From the NCBI GenBank assembly GCA_964035795.1, contig OZ038326.1, positions 1,708,916 through 1,772,915 on the forward strand: 64,000 bases of DNA. The letters are read 5' to 3'. This DNA is from Pterobdella sp. o SKG-2022. Lineage: Eukaryota > Annelida > Clitellata > Hirudinida > Piscicolidae. The notes beneath the pieces were generated by a model. That model saw only the letters and a program-made list of their open reading frames with translations, ran no database searches and was not told the DNA's origin. The position numbers were made by a program, and so were the translations under genes. Every line of letters starts with the position of its first letter. The stretch's first letter is position 1. This document shows, piece by piece, positions 15,754-28,200 of this stretch.

Positions 15754-18700
15754 CTAAGCTGAGAGCCTAGAGCGTTTGGATAACTTAAAAAGCTTAAAAA
15801 ATGTTATAACTGGCGCTAACCTCTGTCTGAAGTCCTTATCATCCTCGGAGAAGGGAACCTGGTATATGCTTGAATACTTGAGGCACAAGATGTCTCCGAT
15901 CTCATTTATTATGTCGAAGGCCTTTGGAGTGATATTAGTACTATAATGGTACTATGAAGATTTCTATAAAAACAAAAATTATTATAATAAAGATATTATT
16001 AAAGAAGAAGGTTATTACAATAACAAAAAAATATTATTAAAAACAGCATTCAAGTGAAATGAATTGAATTTACATAAATATTGAATAAATGAAAAAGCAC
16101 AAAATATCTACTCACCCTGTCGACCATCTCCTTGGTGTGGGCGCCACTGAGGCAGATCCTGGCTCGAGACTCTATGATAGGGGTGGCAGGGAATCCCACC
16201 ACCACCACCGCCAAACCACGCCTCAAACACTCCCTCGAGAAAGCCCTGTTGTTTCATTCAAAATCAATCAAAATTTTACTTTTCCTTTATTTAATATACT
16301 ATAAGAATTCATATAAAAAACTTCCTCAAACCAACCAAACCTCATCCCTACCATCTTATACTTAAAAACATAGAGAAACTAAACGAGTGAAGCGCTATTA
16401 AAAACCTTCACCTAACACACCTAAGCATCCACAACATACGCGATCTTGGCAGGACAAAAGATGAGGAGGGGCACAACGGGGGAGTCCATGTTGCCGTAGA
16501 TGATGAAGCCTGCCTCATGCAGACGTCTGCGGAAATACCTGCAGTTCCACGCCAACTGACCCAGTCTGCGCTTGCCTGGTGTGAAGGGTGATGAGTATTA
16601 GTGGGCCAAGCGCTTCTGTAAAATCTATATACAATACATATGCGTTTATTGAGTCTGCATAAGTTAGACAATAAGTTTGTAAATATTTATTGTGGTACAA
16701 TGAAATAATCAATATTATGTATACTATACCTCGGACATACAACGTGATATTTCAAGAGGGGTTCAACATGCTAGAACATATATTAATCCTTGAAAAGCTC
16801 CCTTACCTTCTCCTTCCGATACCTCTCCCATGATGGTTTTCATGGAGGAGATGATTTGCTGGGCCACAGGGGCGGGCATTGAAGGTGCGTAACATGCACT
16901 ATGCGACCGGATCCTCACAAAGTTGATCAGGTTCTGTGATGGATTTGATCAGTGTGGTGGGATTTGTGACAGAGTTGGTGATGCAATAAATAGCAGTATG
17001 ATTAAAATGGAAATATTTATACTAATCACATAATGGATCAATGTATAAATAAATTGATTCAGGTATTATTGCCCTGAAGTTCGACACATTTACTTCCTTA
17101 ACAAAAAAAATTCTTCAACTATCAAAACTATACAAATACTTCAAAAACCACTCAAATCTTTTTACACACATTTCACCAAAAAGCACCAAAGCCAACCACA
17201 CCAATCTAAGACACTGAAACAAAAATCATTATCATCAAAGCAACTGACCTTGGTGCCAGCAATGTACCCCCCAGCAGAGCCGAAACTCTTGGTGAAGGTA
17301 CCCATCATAATGTCTACATCTTTGGGGTCACAACCCCAATAATCAGTCACTCCCCTGCCTCTTGGCCCCATGGCTCCAATGCTATGAGCTTCATCCAGGT
17401 ACAAGTATGCCTTGTACTTTTTCTTCAATGCTATCACTTCGGCTAACTTCACTATGGAGCCTTCCATACTGTTACGAGTGGATGTTGAGACTAGGTTTTT
17501 ACTATTGTTAATTAATTAGGATAAATACTAGAAATAAATGCTGGTGAAAAAATCAAATCAGTCTGCAAGCCAAGTTGAATATGATGAACAGATTCAATAA
17601 CAAACCTACCCACCTATAAACCCCCTCAACCACAATCAGTATTTTCTTCCATGGTCGGTGTGTGTGTGTCTGTCCATCCACAATGTGCGTCTTCAACTTC
17701 CTTTCCAAATCCTTCATGTCTATGATGGCACGTCAATTGTATTTGCTATGTTTGGTGAATCAATCAAAACTGTTATTTAATTAGTTAAACTTTTGATTAT
17801 ATTTGATATATAATTCAATTTAATGGTACACAGGTTGGCTCTTATTTTTTGACTTTGCTAGATATTCGGCTAGTGAGCGTATCGATTCAGCCTATTTTAA
17901 ATTTAAAGAGATAAAAGCTCAAATTTTTTTTTGGCTCAAAAAGAGAACACCAAAATAACGAATATAATCATGTTGACCATAAAAAAATCTACTCATAAAT
18001 ACACTCAAAGCACTCATGGGTGCTTCAAAATAGAGTTCTATTATCACCAGGTTGGTTGATTGAACATACACAACCCACACCAACCATTATGTTTGAATGT
18101 TTTGATAGTAGCTCCAGAAAGTCGAGCCCCTAAGATGAGAGAAGAGTGGTTTAACTCATCACTCAATATCAAACAGCCCTGTATGATGGGTTACTAATGA
18201 AAATATTGATTAGATAAACCATGAAGTGAAAAACTAGTGATGAGTTATGTAGTGGGAATGTGAATTAATCAGGTCGAAGGTTAAGACTTTTTACAACACA
18301 ATTTAAAGCAACCTTGTTGACAAAAATGGGGATATTCATAGAGTTGGTAGCGAACCCCATGCCAAACACTATGGCGGATTCAACACCCAGGAATGATGCT
18401 ACCAGCTGCTCCAGCTCATGCACTGATGCTGAATTGCCTGAGTGATGGTAGTGGGTTGTTGTGGTATACCATTTGAGTGGTTTTGTAGGCGTGTGTTTTA
18501 GTGTAGCATTTTGCTTCTAAAAAATGCGTGAATTTTAGTTTTTTAAATTTTTTCGCGTGGTGTTGTTGGAGGGGAAAGAATTTTGATTAGCTTAAAAATT
18601 ATAATTAGCTTAATAATTAGTTTTTTTTACAATGTGATTGATGAATTTTATATAAATAAAATAAAGAAATGAACTAAAAGATTTAAAATATTTTTAAAGT

Positions 18701-21700
18701 TCCCAAAAGACAATTTGAAACATTTCCAAGCACTTGAAAACTTAAGAATGTCTTACAAAAGCTTTGAACTTAGAATAAAAAAATCCAAAACCAGTGTTTT
18801 TTTCTTATATTCATTTAAAATTTTAAAATATTCATTTGATAAAGATTGAAAATGCTTGTGAAACCCTGGAAAAAAATTCCTCAAGAGAATTAAAAAAAAA
18901 ACGGAAAAAATATCCTTTTATAGACACTTGTTCTTATAATATATGCAAACAAACGACAGTGACAAATTGCCATTAAGAAATGCCTTCAGAAAGTTTAACA
19001 AAGAAATATAAAGATTTAATTACTTAAATGTGAAATAAAAAATATAAAAAAAATTGTAATGATCCATAAAATATGAGTATTATCGATTTAAAAAGGTATT
19101 TTAACAAATTATCTGACATACTCTACATATAAAAAGTAGTATTCTTATAGGCCTTACTAATTACACGTAATTAATATTACTTTGAACACCAAAAATGCTA
19201 TAGGCAGATGTAATTTCATAAATTTTTTTTACTCTTCAATTAAACTTTTTTCTCATAAAACTTTGTAAAATAATTATATAAAGTTCATTCAACACCAAAA
19301 TCAATACCAATATTTAATATATAATCTTTTCACTACCAACTTCAACACAAGTGTGGTATAAAGGCATGAACTTCAATAGCTGCTATGTATTGATCACCTT
19401 AAAAATAAATATATCAACAATAACATAAACATTATTGATTGAAATGCACAGAGCTTTTCTTAAGAATGGCTCACATTATCAAGTAGCTAATAATATGTTC
19501 TTAGAAAAGCTTCAGAAATTTTTGTGTTGGTATAATTCCGTTGCATTGGTATAATTCAAATCAAACATTCAGTTATGTTATACACTTTGATCAAATTATT
19601 ACTCAAAATATACCTATTACTCTACCTAAATCCCAATTTTGGGTGATTGATGTTTGGTTACCACACTTATAGATAATATAACTTTGTTATGGGCTAATAG
19701 TATTTATCTTAATACTGCTATTAACACACTCAAAAGTGTTAAGCCATAATAACACATCATAAAATTAAAGAACAATGACTCACCAAGCTCGTGACGAGTG
19801 GAGCAGATAGAGGGACCATTGGCTTTGAGGTTGAGTTCTGATTGATCAGCACAGTATCCATGATTTTCAGCAAAACCCAAGTAGTTGTATGATCCCATAT
19901 TGAGTGCTTTGGTTTCATTGCCAGAGTACCTGTGTGAGGAGTTAGGTGGTTTATCTCGGGTGAACTAGAATCTTTGGAAGCTCAGAAAACTATAATGATA
20001 TTTTTAATAGAGGCAGGTTTTTTGTTTGATTTAATATTTCTATTTTCTTCAACATGGTTGGACCATAGAAACACTTTATCAACCAGGGTAATCAATGATA
20101 AAGCACTATGAAGGTTCATATTGAAGGGTCTAAAACTTTTGGAGTTCATGCCATTATGTCCATATTATTAATGGTTTTAGATCGGTTAGAAGTGATCAAA
20201 TGGGATATAATAGATTGTGTTTAACTGTTTCAGTCAGTGATTGCTTTTGAATTTTGTGAATTTTTCACCCAATATTGATAAAGGAAGCTGCAATAAACAC
20301 TCAGTAGATAAATAAGGGGTTAATACATTGAAAGATTGATTAAGTGATTGAGAGAAGCTTTTAAAGTGTACATGCACAGACTTGTAGGAATTATAATAAT
20401 GTTTGCTGAGTAAACACATTTGAAATAAGTAATATACTCAGGAGAGAATGATTATTAACAAAAAAAACGATAATTAGTGAGTTATTTGGTAGAAAAATGT
20501 GAATAGTATGAAATTACTAATACCTTTATCTCTACTGCTACTTCTATTCCAACTATTACTCCTACTACTACTATAACCATAGCTACTACTAACACCATTA
20601 AAAATGGAAATCTGAATATATGAAATTAGAGAAGTTAAATGTGGTTTGGATGCCATTGAATGGTGTAAAATGATATAGATGCCATCTTTAAGGACTTGAT
20701 GATGCTATAATAATAATAATAATAAGAGTTGAGAATAATAAAAAGGAATAAATAATAAAAATAGAAAAAAAAAACAAAAATAATAAGTCACTAGATAGCA
20801 ATAACACACACATTATAGGAATATGAGTAGTTTGAATTATTACTAAGCACTGAAGACTTTAGAATGAAACTTATTTGGAAAATAGTTTTGTGTTTTTGAA
20901 CAAACATACACGCTGGTGAGATCAATGAATATACAAACTGAAATTTATTCAACAGCTATTAAATGAATGATCAAAGTGGTCTAACAATAATAATGATTGT
21001 CCTTATTAGATTGGTTACATTAAATGATATGAAATAGATAATGAAAAGCCTTATTTTGATAAAGATATATTGAGTTTTCAGCTAAAATTTTTTTTATTTA
21101 AAACTATACTTTTTATGGATAAAATTTTAAAAAAGGATTCAAATGGAATTCCAAAAGTATTGATTAAATTAATGGCGAAAAACTTTGGAATATAATGTTT
21201 CTTCCAAGGTATAACTTAAAACCATGGAAAACTTTTGAAATGTGATAGCATAAAGCACTTAAATCTGATTACTGAAAAAATCAACATGTATACAAAATTG
21301 GAACTATTATGAACCACTTTGGTTAAAATTAAAAAAATACAATCTAAATATCCTCAACAATGATAAGCTAATAAATGAAAGTTCAACAAAACCAAATCAA
21401 CATTATCGATAATACATTATACTATTGTCAATGTTTCACTAATTAAGCTAGGATTATGTTAAAATGTATTTACACAGATGAAACTTACTTAAAAGTCCAT
21501 CCCCCATCATCTGATGAGCGATCAATGAGTGTGAAAGTGGCACCAGGCACTGAAGAAATTGGCCTATTCCAACAGTCCCTGACTCTCCTAGTAGGTAAGA
21601 TTTGTTATTTTTTGTTACAACCAGTCACCAGTCTCATCATTGTTTTAAGTACATTTCCATGCTTGCATGGATTGGACAAAAAACAGTGTATAAAAAAAAT

Positions 21701-22639
21701 TTGAATTTCATTATTATTTAGTCATTTTTTGATAATGTAAGTTTTTATGAAAAGCTCTAAGATTTTTTTTTTAATGAAACTGTGTTTGTCTGTTGGGCTA
21801 TTTTATTTCATCCATATTTTTAGATGCAAGTCAGATAAAATTACTAGTAATATAATTTATTAAAACTGGAAATAAATTTTGAACATCAGATCTTATTGGC
21901 TAGACAAGGTTGATTAAGCATTAATTAACATTAAACTTTTGAGAAATTGAAAATCAATATCAGTTAATTTTATGCTCTCAGTGAGCCTTTCAATAAATGA
22001 AATCTTCTTCAACTTCACTTGATATTGTGAGTCAAACTTAAGAAAAACTTCAAGTTGTTCAGTTAATAAATGTAGAATTTGAATTTTGAATCAGATATTA
22101 ATTTTATATTGAATAAAATTTACAAATAAATGAGAATTTTTATTAAATTGCTCTAACCTATATAGATTCCTTGTATAAAAGGATTCAAAGCTCTGATATA
22201 GAGGAACAAAGCCCTGAAATATATATTTAGGTGAAGTTGAAGATCTAACATATGAAGATGTACTTGACTAATATGAATAGCTAATACAAAATTTTATACT
22301 CACATCAAGAATCTTTTCAGTAGCAATATTGTTGTTGAAGAAATGCCATCTCCTTCATAATGTTAAAAAAAAATTTGAATTATTCTATAAAAGAACTTCA
22401 ATAGAGATTAAAATTATAATAAAAATGTGATAAAAAATTGATAAAATGTTTTTCAGGCTGAACTAAGCTGAAAACCAAATGGAGCATTGAGAAACCCACC
22501 TTAGGAGATCAGCCAAGTGGCCAAACACTATGAGGATGCCATAACCCAAGTATGTCAAAATCGCCACCCATAATGGCGTCTCTTCGAAGCTTTCAAATGA
22601 TTTTCTTTCAAAATTTACCACTCCATTTCGGTGTTTTAG
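15754..22639 (-). CDS. SPTLC2: serine palmitoyltransferase subunit 2, 13 exons, start exon missing
   Basis: Exons: 22639-22500, 22352-22304, 22213-22158, 21587-21489, 19929-19784, 18437-18313, 18178-18085, 17719-17614, 17468-17249, 16933-16807, 16575-16440, 16245-16116, 15921-15754. They give 531 residues in continuous phase (human 562). The enzyme condenses serine with palmitoyl-CoA, the first step of sphingolipid synthesis, in the ER membrane with SPTLC1. Near the N-terminus a membrane segment ([18 protein letters not shown]) follows ESFEET, like human NEAFEET. The PLP-dependent alpha-oxoamine synthase core is intact: [24 protein letters not shown], and [13 protein letters not shown] with the Schiff-base lysine. 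The C-terminus after [11 protein letters not shown] diverges from the vertebrate form; a donor at the GTTAGC there could instead lead to an unseen exon. No in-frame ATG precedes the first exon, and an in-frame stop lies just upstream, so the initiator must come from another exon. Exon 8 contains a GT/AC microsatellite encoding THTH. Confidence 0.93.
18438..19783. other. SPTLC2 intron 5, no other feature seen
   Basis: AT-rich intron of 1.35 kb between the [11 protein letters not shown] exon and the next exon. No open frame or repeat of note was seen. The next longer intron, 19930-21488, holds the ATA triplet run at 20707-20725 and a degenerate TAC-rich stretch near 20520-20600. Confidence 0.6.
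20707..20725. repeat. short ATA triplet microsatellite
   Basis: About six consecutive ATA units in SPTLC2 intron 4. Confidence 0.8.
21631..21674. mobile_element. SINE-tail-like fragment with CCATGCTTGCATGG palindrome
   Basis: CATCATTGTTTT is followed by TTTCCATGCTTGCATGG (palindrome 21657-21670) and ATTGGACA. The same order occurs in the reverse complement of 63342-63395. One central base differs from the CCATGCTAGCATGG form. It lies in an SPTLC2 intron. Confidence 0.55.
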
Positions 22640-24350
22640 CTTTAGGGTAATCAAGTGTAAGTTAAGTTTGAGTCTTTAAACGATAGAATATAAAAATTTT
22701 CCGTTTTTTGAAAAAACTTAAACGAATGATTATTTGTCTAAAACAGTAATTTTAACAAAATGTGAAAGAATTTATTAGTAATGATTTAGGGACAAACTTT
22801 ATCCAATTTATGGAATCCATTTTTATGTTCAAGAACTTTTTGGTTAGCCATTGGACCTCTTTCAAACCGTACTTCAAACAAGGGGAACTTTCAAACTTGG
22901 TTAAAATATATTTCGATTGTTGACGTTTATCATCAAGCTTAATTTCGACGAATTTACAAACACCGACCAAAGAAAAATATAGCCACAACGGAAATAAGCT
23001 TACTAGTTTACTTCCTCTTTTGACTAATAGTTGTGTCTTGTCATTTGACTCCTTAATTTTTCAAAACAGCTTGAATATAAACTATTTAAATACAGCTGAA
23101 ATATATATGTATATATATTGATATTTTTATTTTTTCATTATAAATTAAGTTACCTTCAAAGTTCAAAATGCTTCTGTATGCATTAAGTGTAGAATAGAGA
23201 GGTAGATTTTCAAAAGCTTACGAATGCTTTTTCCAAAAAAAATATTTTTTAAAACTTCCATTTTAAAAATATAAAACGCCCTTCTACAGCGATTATTACC
23301 TGAATAACCTCTTAAACAACTAACCGAATAACTTACAGGCTCCGAAAATAATTGAATATCTAGTTTTTAAAAAACTAAAAATTTAAAGTAACTTTTGTTT
23401 AACTTTGAAGAAAATTACTCAATCAAGAATATTCTTTAAAAAATGTAAACTTGTCTTAACATTTATTTCACGAAAAAAGAATTAATTGTGAAAATTTGTT
23501 GAAAAGCAATTTAAACTCATGTGCATGCATAACTTTAATTTTGAATGCTGGGCACCAAATGACAAATGGCTCCATAGTGCTTCATCATTTCAAATGACTT
23601 TCTTCTATTGGAAGACTTCCCTATCGATTTTTCTTATCAACCAAGAATATAAAAGGTTAAAATGCCCAAAAATGGAAATTTTAATTTTTATATTAGTGTT
23701 TTTGTAAGAAATTAAAATATTCAGTTTTTTTGGTATTATAAATAATGTTTTCTTATTAACAGTAAAAAAACAATCAAGCTATAAAATTGTTGGAGTTGAT
23801 CTCTGCTTCCTGAGAACAATAATCTTTGATAAATGATTTCCAAAATAAATTTTTTTATTTACCATAATTCATATTTAATTATTTACTTTTTTTCAAATAC
23901 TTTTAAAACTTCAGTAACCAAAGACAATTATTGATCAGATCTTTAGAATTTTTTAAATAGAAAATTTCAATACTCGACAGATATTTTCACTGCCTGAATA
24001 GGGGCACTGAATCGTAAATAAACACAGAAAGGATTTTATTTTCGGAAACTTTTTCACATATGTCATATCACTATATATAAATTAAATGATATGAAACTAT
24101 AATCAGAGACAGCTACCAGTTCTGAACTTGAAAGTAAATATTAATTTTGATTTAGCAATTAATATGACAGCACGTTTGGTTAGGGGTTAGAAGTTAATTA
24201 ATTAACTTGATACAAAAATAAATTTATAATTGTTTTATCCAAATAGTTTTCTTCTTTTGTTGTCTTTTTTTAAACCTCACCTGCAAAAAAATTAATTTGA
24301 AATTAAACACATTATGTAAAAAATTAAATAAATTTTAGATTGAAACAGAC
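22640..24350. other. region upstream of SPTLC2 first seen exon
   Basis: The SPTLC2 start exon and promoter should lie here or further up, but I could not identify them. A minus-strand frame is open from 23060 to 22752 (102 residues and a stop), including RGSKLVSLFPLWLYFSLVG and LKEVQWLTKKFL. Its only in-frame ATG is near its end. It could be a terminal exon, but one or two open frames of this length are expected by chance in 64 kb of such AT-rich DNA. Confidence 0.3.
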
Positions 24351-25274
24351 TCAAAGGAAATAATATTCAACAAAATAGTCACTCGTAGCGTTAGCGATGA
24401 TTTTCTTCCAAGGTTTTTCGTTAATTGGAATGCTGGAAGGTGTTGAGAAATTAAGAAGCTGGTTTTGAGGCGGTGAAACAAAAGTTGTGAGGTTGTGCTG
24501 TTGAGGTTTTGGCAAGACCTTCTGTATGCTGTTGCACGGTATATACTGGGAAGGGTGTAGAGGTAATTTTAATGAAGATATTTTTTTCGTTTCTATTTGT
24601 TGGCTTTGAGAGAACTGTTGATTAAGCGGTTTGATTTCTAATTTGATTTGTGAAGTTTTGAAGTCAGTGTTTGTTGGTGGGTCCAGGTATGTTGTAGAGA
24701 CGTTATTGTTTTGGGTGGCGGGGTAAACTTGGTAGTTGGAGGAGCTTTGTGCAGGGAGTTGGTAGCTGGGTGGTTGTGTGGAAGACTGATCTGACAAGGC
24801 TTTGGCGGGAGAAAGACGAAAAGATACTTGAAGTGGTTTTTGTGATGTGCCTTTCTTCTGCGGAGGAGGTGGTAGTTGTTGCTTTTTGCTGAGAACTGAT
24901 TTATCGAAATGGATTTCTTTTTTTCTGTTTTGTTGTGGCATGGAACCCCAAGCAGACTTGAAAGCACCTTTTTGTCTAAAAACTCTCCGATGCCTTCCTC
25001 TTTCATCCTCGCTCAGACCTCGACCACTATCGGAACACGAACATGTGCTATCACTCTCACAACCACTGCTCTCACCTCTCAGTCTTTTCTTGCCCATAAG
25101 AAACGAAGTAGACGGATGCCTGAAAATGTTGTTCGACAGATTTGATGGTAAGCCAAAATTAGATGTGTTGGGTGTATTATTGCTTGGTAGGTGCGGCAGT
25201 GTACTTCGGTGAGGACTTGATTTATTCTTGGAGTGAGATTGCACGGTGGTTTGGCGACGCTTAAGAAGAAATAT
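24351..25274 (-). CDS. large terminal exon, possible alternative protocadherin cytoplasmic tail
   Basis: A 308-codon frame runs from an acceptor (pyrimidine run then CAG, exon start 25274) to TGA at 24353-24351, with no ATG near its start, so it is a 3' exon in phase 0. The encoded 307 residues are hydrophilic and probably disordered, rich in Ser, Gln and Pro. Residues 73-91 read ESDSTCSCSDSGRGLSEDE, an acidic serine DSGRG motif resembling those in protocadherin cytoplasmic tails. KKEIHF at 118-123 fits the PP1-docking pattern [RK]x[VI]x[FW], and PP1 docking is known for delta-1 protocadherins. The protocadherin membrane exon (ends 33753) also ends in phase 0 on the same strand 8.5 kb upstream, so splicing to this exon would keep frame. 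It could equally be the last exon of a separate unidentified gene. Confidence 0.5.
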   Translation of the reverse strand: MFLLKRRQTTVQSHSKNKSSPHRSTLPHLPSNNTPNTSNFGLPSNLSNNIFRHPSTSFLMGKKRLRGESSGCESDSTCSCSDSGRGLSEDERGRHRRVFRQKGAFKSAWGSMPQQNRKKEIHFDKSVLSKKQQLPPPPQKKGTSQKPLQVSFRLSPAKALSDQSSTQPPSYQLPAQSSSNYQVYPATQNNNVSTTYLDPPTNTDFKTSQIKLEIKPLNQQFSQSQQIETKKISSLKLPLHPSQYIPCNSIQKVLPKPQQHNLTTFVSPPQNQLLNFSTPSSIPINEKPWKKIIANATSDYFVEYYFL

Positions 25275-28200
25275 CTGTTTTTTTGTCTGTTTGAAAAAAA
25301 AATTGAAATGCGAAAAAAGAAGCTAAAAACATCACGTTTTCAACAACTTAAGCAATACCAATGAACTTCAAAACAACACATCAGTAATGACTAGAGGGAT
25401 TTTTTAAAGATGATTATAAACACGACAAGCAAAACAACGACAATTTTATTAAATAATATAAATTCATAAAAAATTGAATAAAAATCCACAAACGTCTATG
25501 AAAAACTTAGTTTCAATCAATACTCCCCAATCTTGAAAATTATTTTTGCATAAATTGAAATTTTGTTTTGACGTTTTTCTTAAAAAACTACTCAAAAAGG
25601 TATTTCTTTTGTAGAGACGCAAATGTTGGTATAAAGAATTATTTCGATCTGAAACCAATGCATCGAAATGCGCTTTCTGCTATAAGATGCATCCGTAAAA
25701 TGAAATAAAAAGCAAAAATTTTCTTTTTTTAAATTTTTTAAATTAAAATAATTGTTGTTTTTATCAAAAAAAAAATTCTTTTGTAAAAAATATTTTTTAA
25801 TTAGGCTACCATTATATAAAATTTTAATATAATCTATTGATCATATAAAATTATATTATTAACTTGAATTATATCAAAGCTAATTAAATGTATAATGTTA
25901 TTATTTTTATTATTTATGAAAATTTTACTCAATTTATTAAAAATTAGCAGTTTTGAGGGCCAAAATAGAGCTTGACAAGGTGGTGATTGATAGCAAAATT
26001 CTTTTTCGGTGGTGTGTGATTCTACCTAAAAAGAATTTAATTCCCTTAATTTCTCATTTGTTTCAATTTTTTTTCGAAAAAGAATTAAATATTTATCTTA
26101 AAAATTTTTCAAAAATTCATTAATTTAAAAAATAAAAATTGAGTTGGAAAAAATAGGATTGATAAAATATGGTGTGTAAATAATATAATAGAATAAATTT
26201 AGAGATAAGATATTGAATAAACATGGATTTGAAGAGAATATTCAAATATAAAGAGCTAAAACAGCTTTTTAAAAATCGAAATAAGGCTTCAAAAATACAT
26301 GAAATGGCAAGGTTCTGTTGAAAAATGTGCCGCTAACAGCAGTTTTTGACATCAAATTAAGTTGTTATTACTAAAAAACTTTTATATTCTTTAAAGCGAT
26401 CATTAGTGATTTGAAACTTATAAAAGATTCATAGAGAAGTGTGAAATAACATATATTCTATTTAGAAGCTATTCAAAACGCCGCAGACACTTCGGAAGTT
26501 GCGTTTAGTAAATACTTTTAAATTAACCACGTCCGTGAAACTACTTTTCAAAATTTAAAAGATTTTTATTTGAATGTTAGAAATTGCTGGCAGCTTAGTC
26601 TCAGAACATAAAATACGTGATGAATTAGAAGAAGACTTATATAGGAATGATAAATGTCTTTGTAGCAAGAAATATGACTTGACGCTGTATTAAAAAGCTC
26701 TATTTGGTGTGAATGTTCTATGGATTTGCTGTGAGAATTCTTGTTCGGGCTGAAAGAAATCAATTTTATCTTAAATAGTTCAACATGACATCTTGAATGC
26801 AAATATGCTCTAGTAATAATAAAATAAATAAATATTTTTTATAATCATGAAAAAAAAACCAAAAATCTTCAAGCCGACTGTCTTCAGAGTTGATTTAATT
26901 CAAATTTGGAAAGTTTTATCAACAAAAAATTGAAATGAATCATTGTTATTTATAGACATTTTGGTATAATAATTTATTGATTTGTGACAAAAATTTGTTT
27001 CTTGCAACGTGGGAGCGCAGAGAGTAGCATCTAGAAATGCAGCCACAAGGTCATAGTGTTTATGGAGAAGTATCTAGAAAAACTTTATTCTATTTTGCTT
27101 TTCAACATTTCTTTTTATTTCAGTATCTCCCATAAACCATCTACAATCTTAATATAAACATTTAAAAATGTCTCTACAATCGTTCCAAGTTCAAGCTCAA
27201 CTTTTATACGATTTTGAGTGCAAAATAATCAAAATAACTTTAAATTTGAATAAATTTTGCACACATAAAGCATTAAATTTCATCAAACCAAATCATTACA
27301 CATCACCGCCCTTCAACACATAGGAACGCTACATATGATCTGGAAGGTAGCTACAATGAAGGTTTGCATGTATACACTGTGTCAAGAATGAAATATCTGA
27401 GCAAAACAAATACTCCAGAAATCATGCGAAATCTCACTAAAAAAAGAAAAAAAATATATCGAAATGAGGTAAAAAAAATTTAATTTATGTTTAAAAAATG
27501 CGTTTATAAAAATAAGTCTTGCTGTTGATTGTGACAGTGATTAGGCCTTCTAACGTTTGCAACTCTTGTCTGCACAGTCTTGAAAAAGTTTTATTTTTTC
27601 AAAGACCGGTTGATAGGTTTAAAAAGTTAATATATATTATTTGAAATATATATTATTGGAAAACTAATTGAAACTTCGACAATAACTTATTCTTCTTTTC
27701 GATCATTCCTACCAAAACTTTTGAATTTATTTAAGATATATTTCTTTAAACTAAAAATGTTATATATTATCATCATTATTGTTTTGAACAAGTTTAACTA
27801 AAAAATTTTCATACTATAAATCTTGCATTAAAACTTTGTTGAATTAGACAACTTTAAAATTTTGGTCAGATAATTTTAATGGAAATCAATTTACATTTGA
27901 CTTTTTCGGAAAAAAAAATATTACTAATAGAAACGATAAAAATGTAATTTTTCAAACGATGTGAATTCAAATGATAAAAAATTACTATTTGGCCATCTGT
28001 GCTATGTGAAAAATAGATTCACATTTTGCTTACGGCTGTCATTACCTCAATATTTTTTTTTTCAAAATGCATATTTAAAAAAAGGTAATTATATAAAAAT
28101 AATCGAATTTTTTTTCTCATAAAAAATATTGTTGTTGCAGTATAAACAAATTAGTTTAAAAAGCTGGCGCTTAATTTTTAAATTTGATAAAAACTTGTGA

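Noticed and set aside
24638..25212. Overlapping frames on both strands inside the large tail exon
   Set aside because: Shadows of the 307-residue frame; they lack splice or start support.
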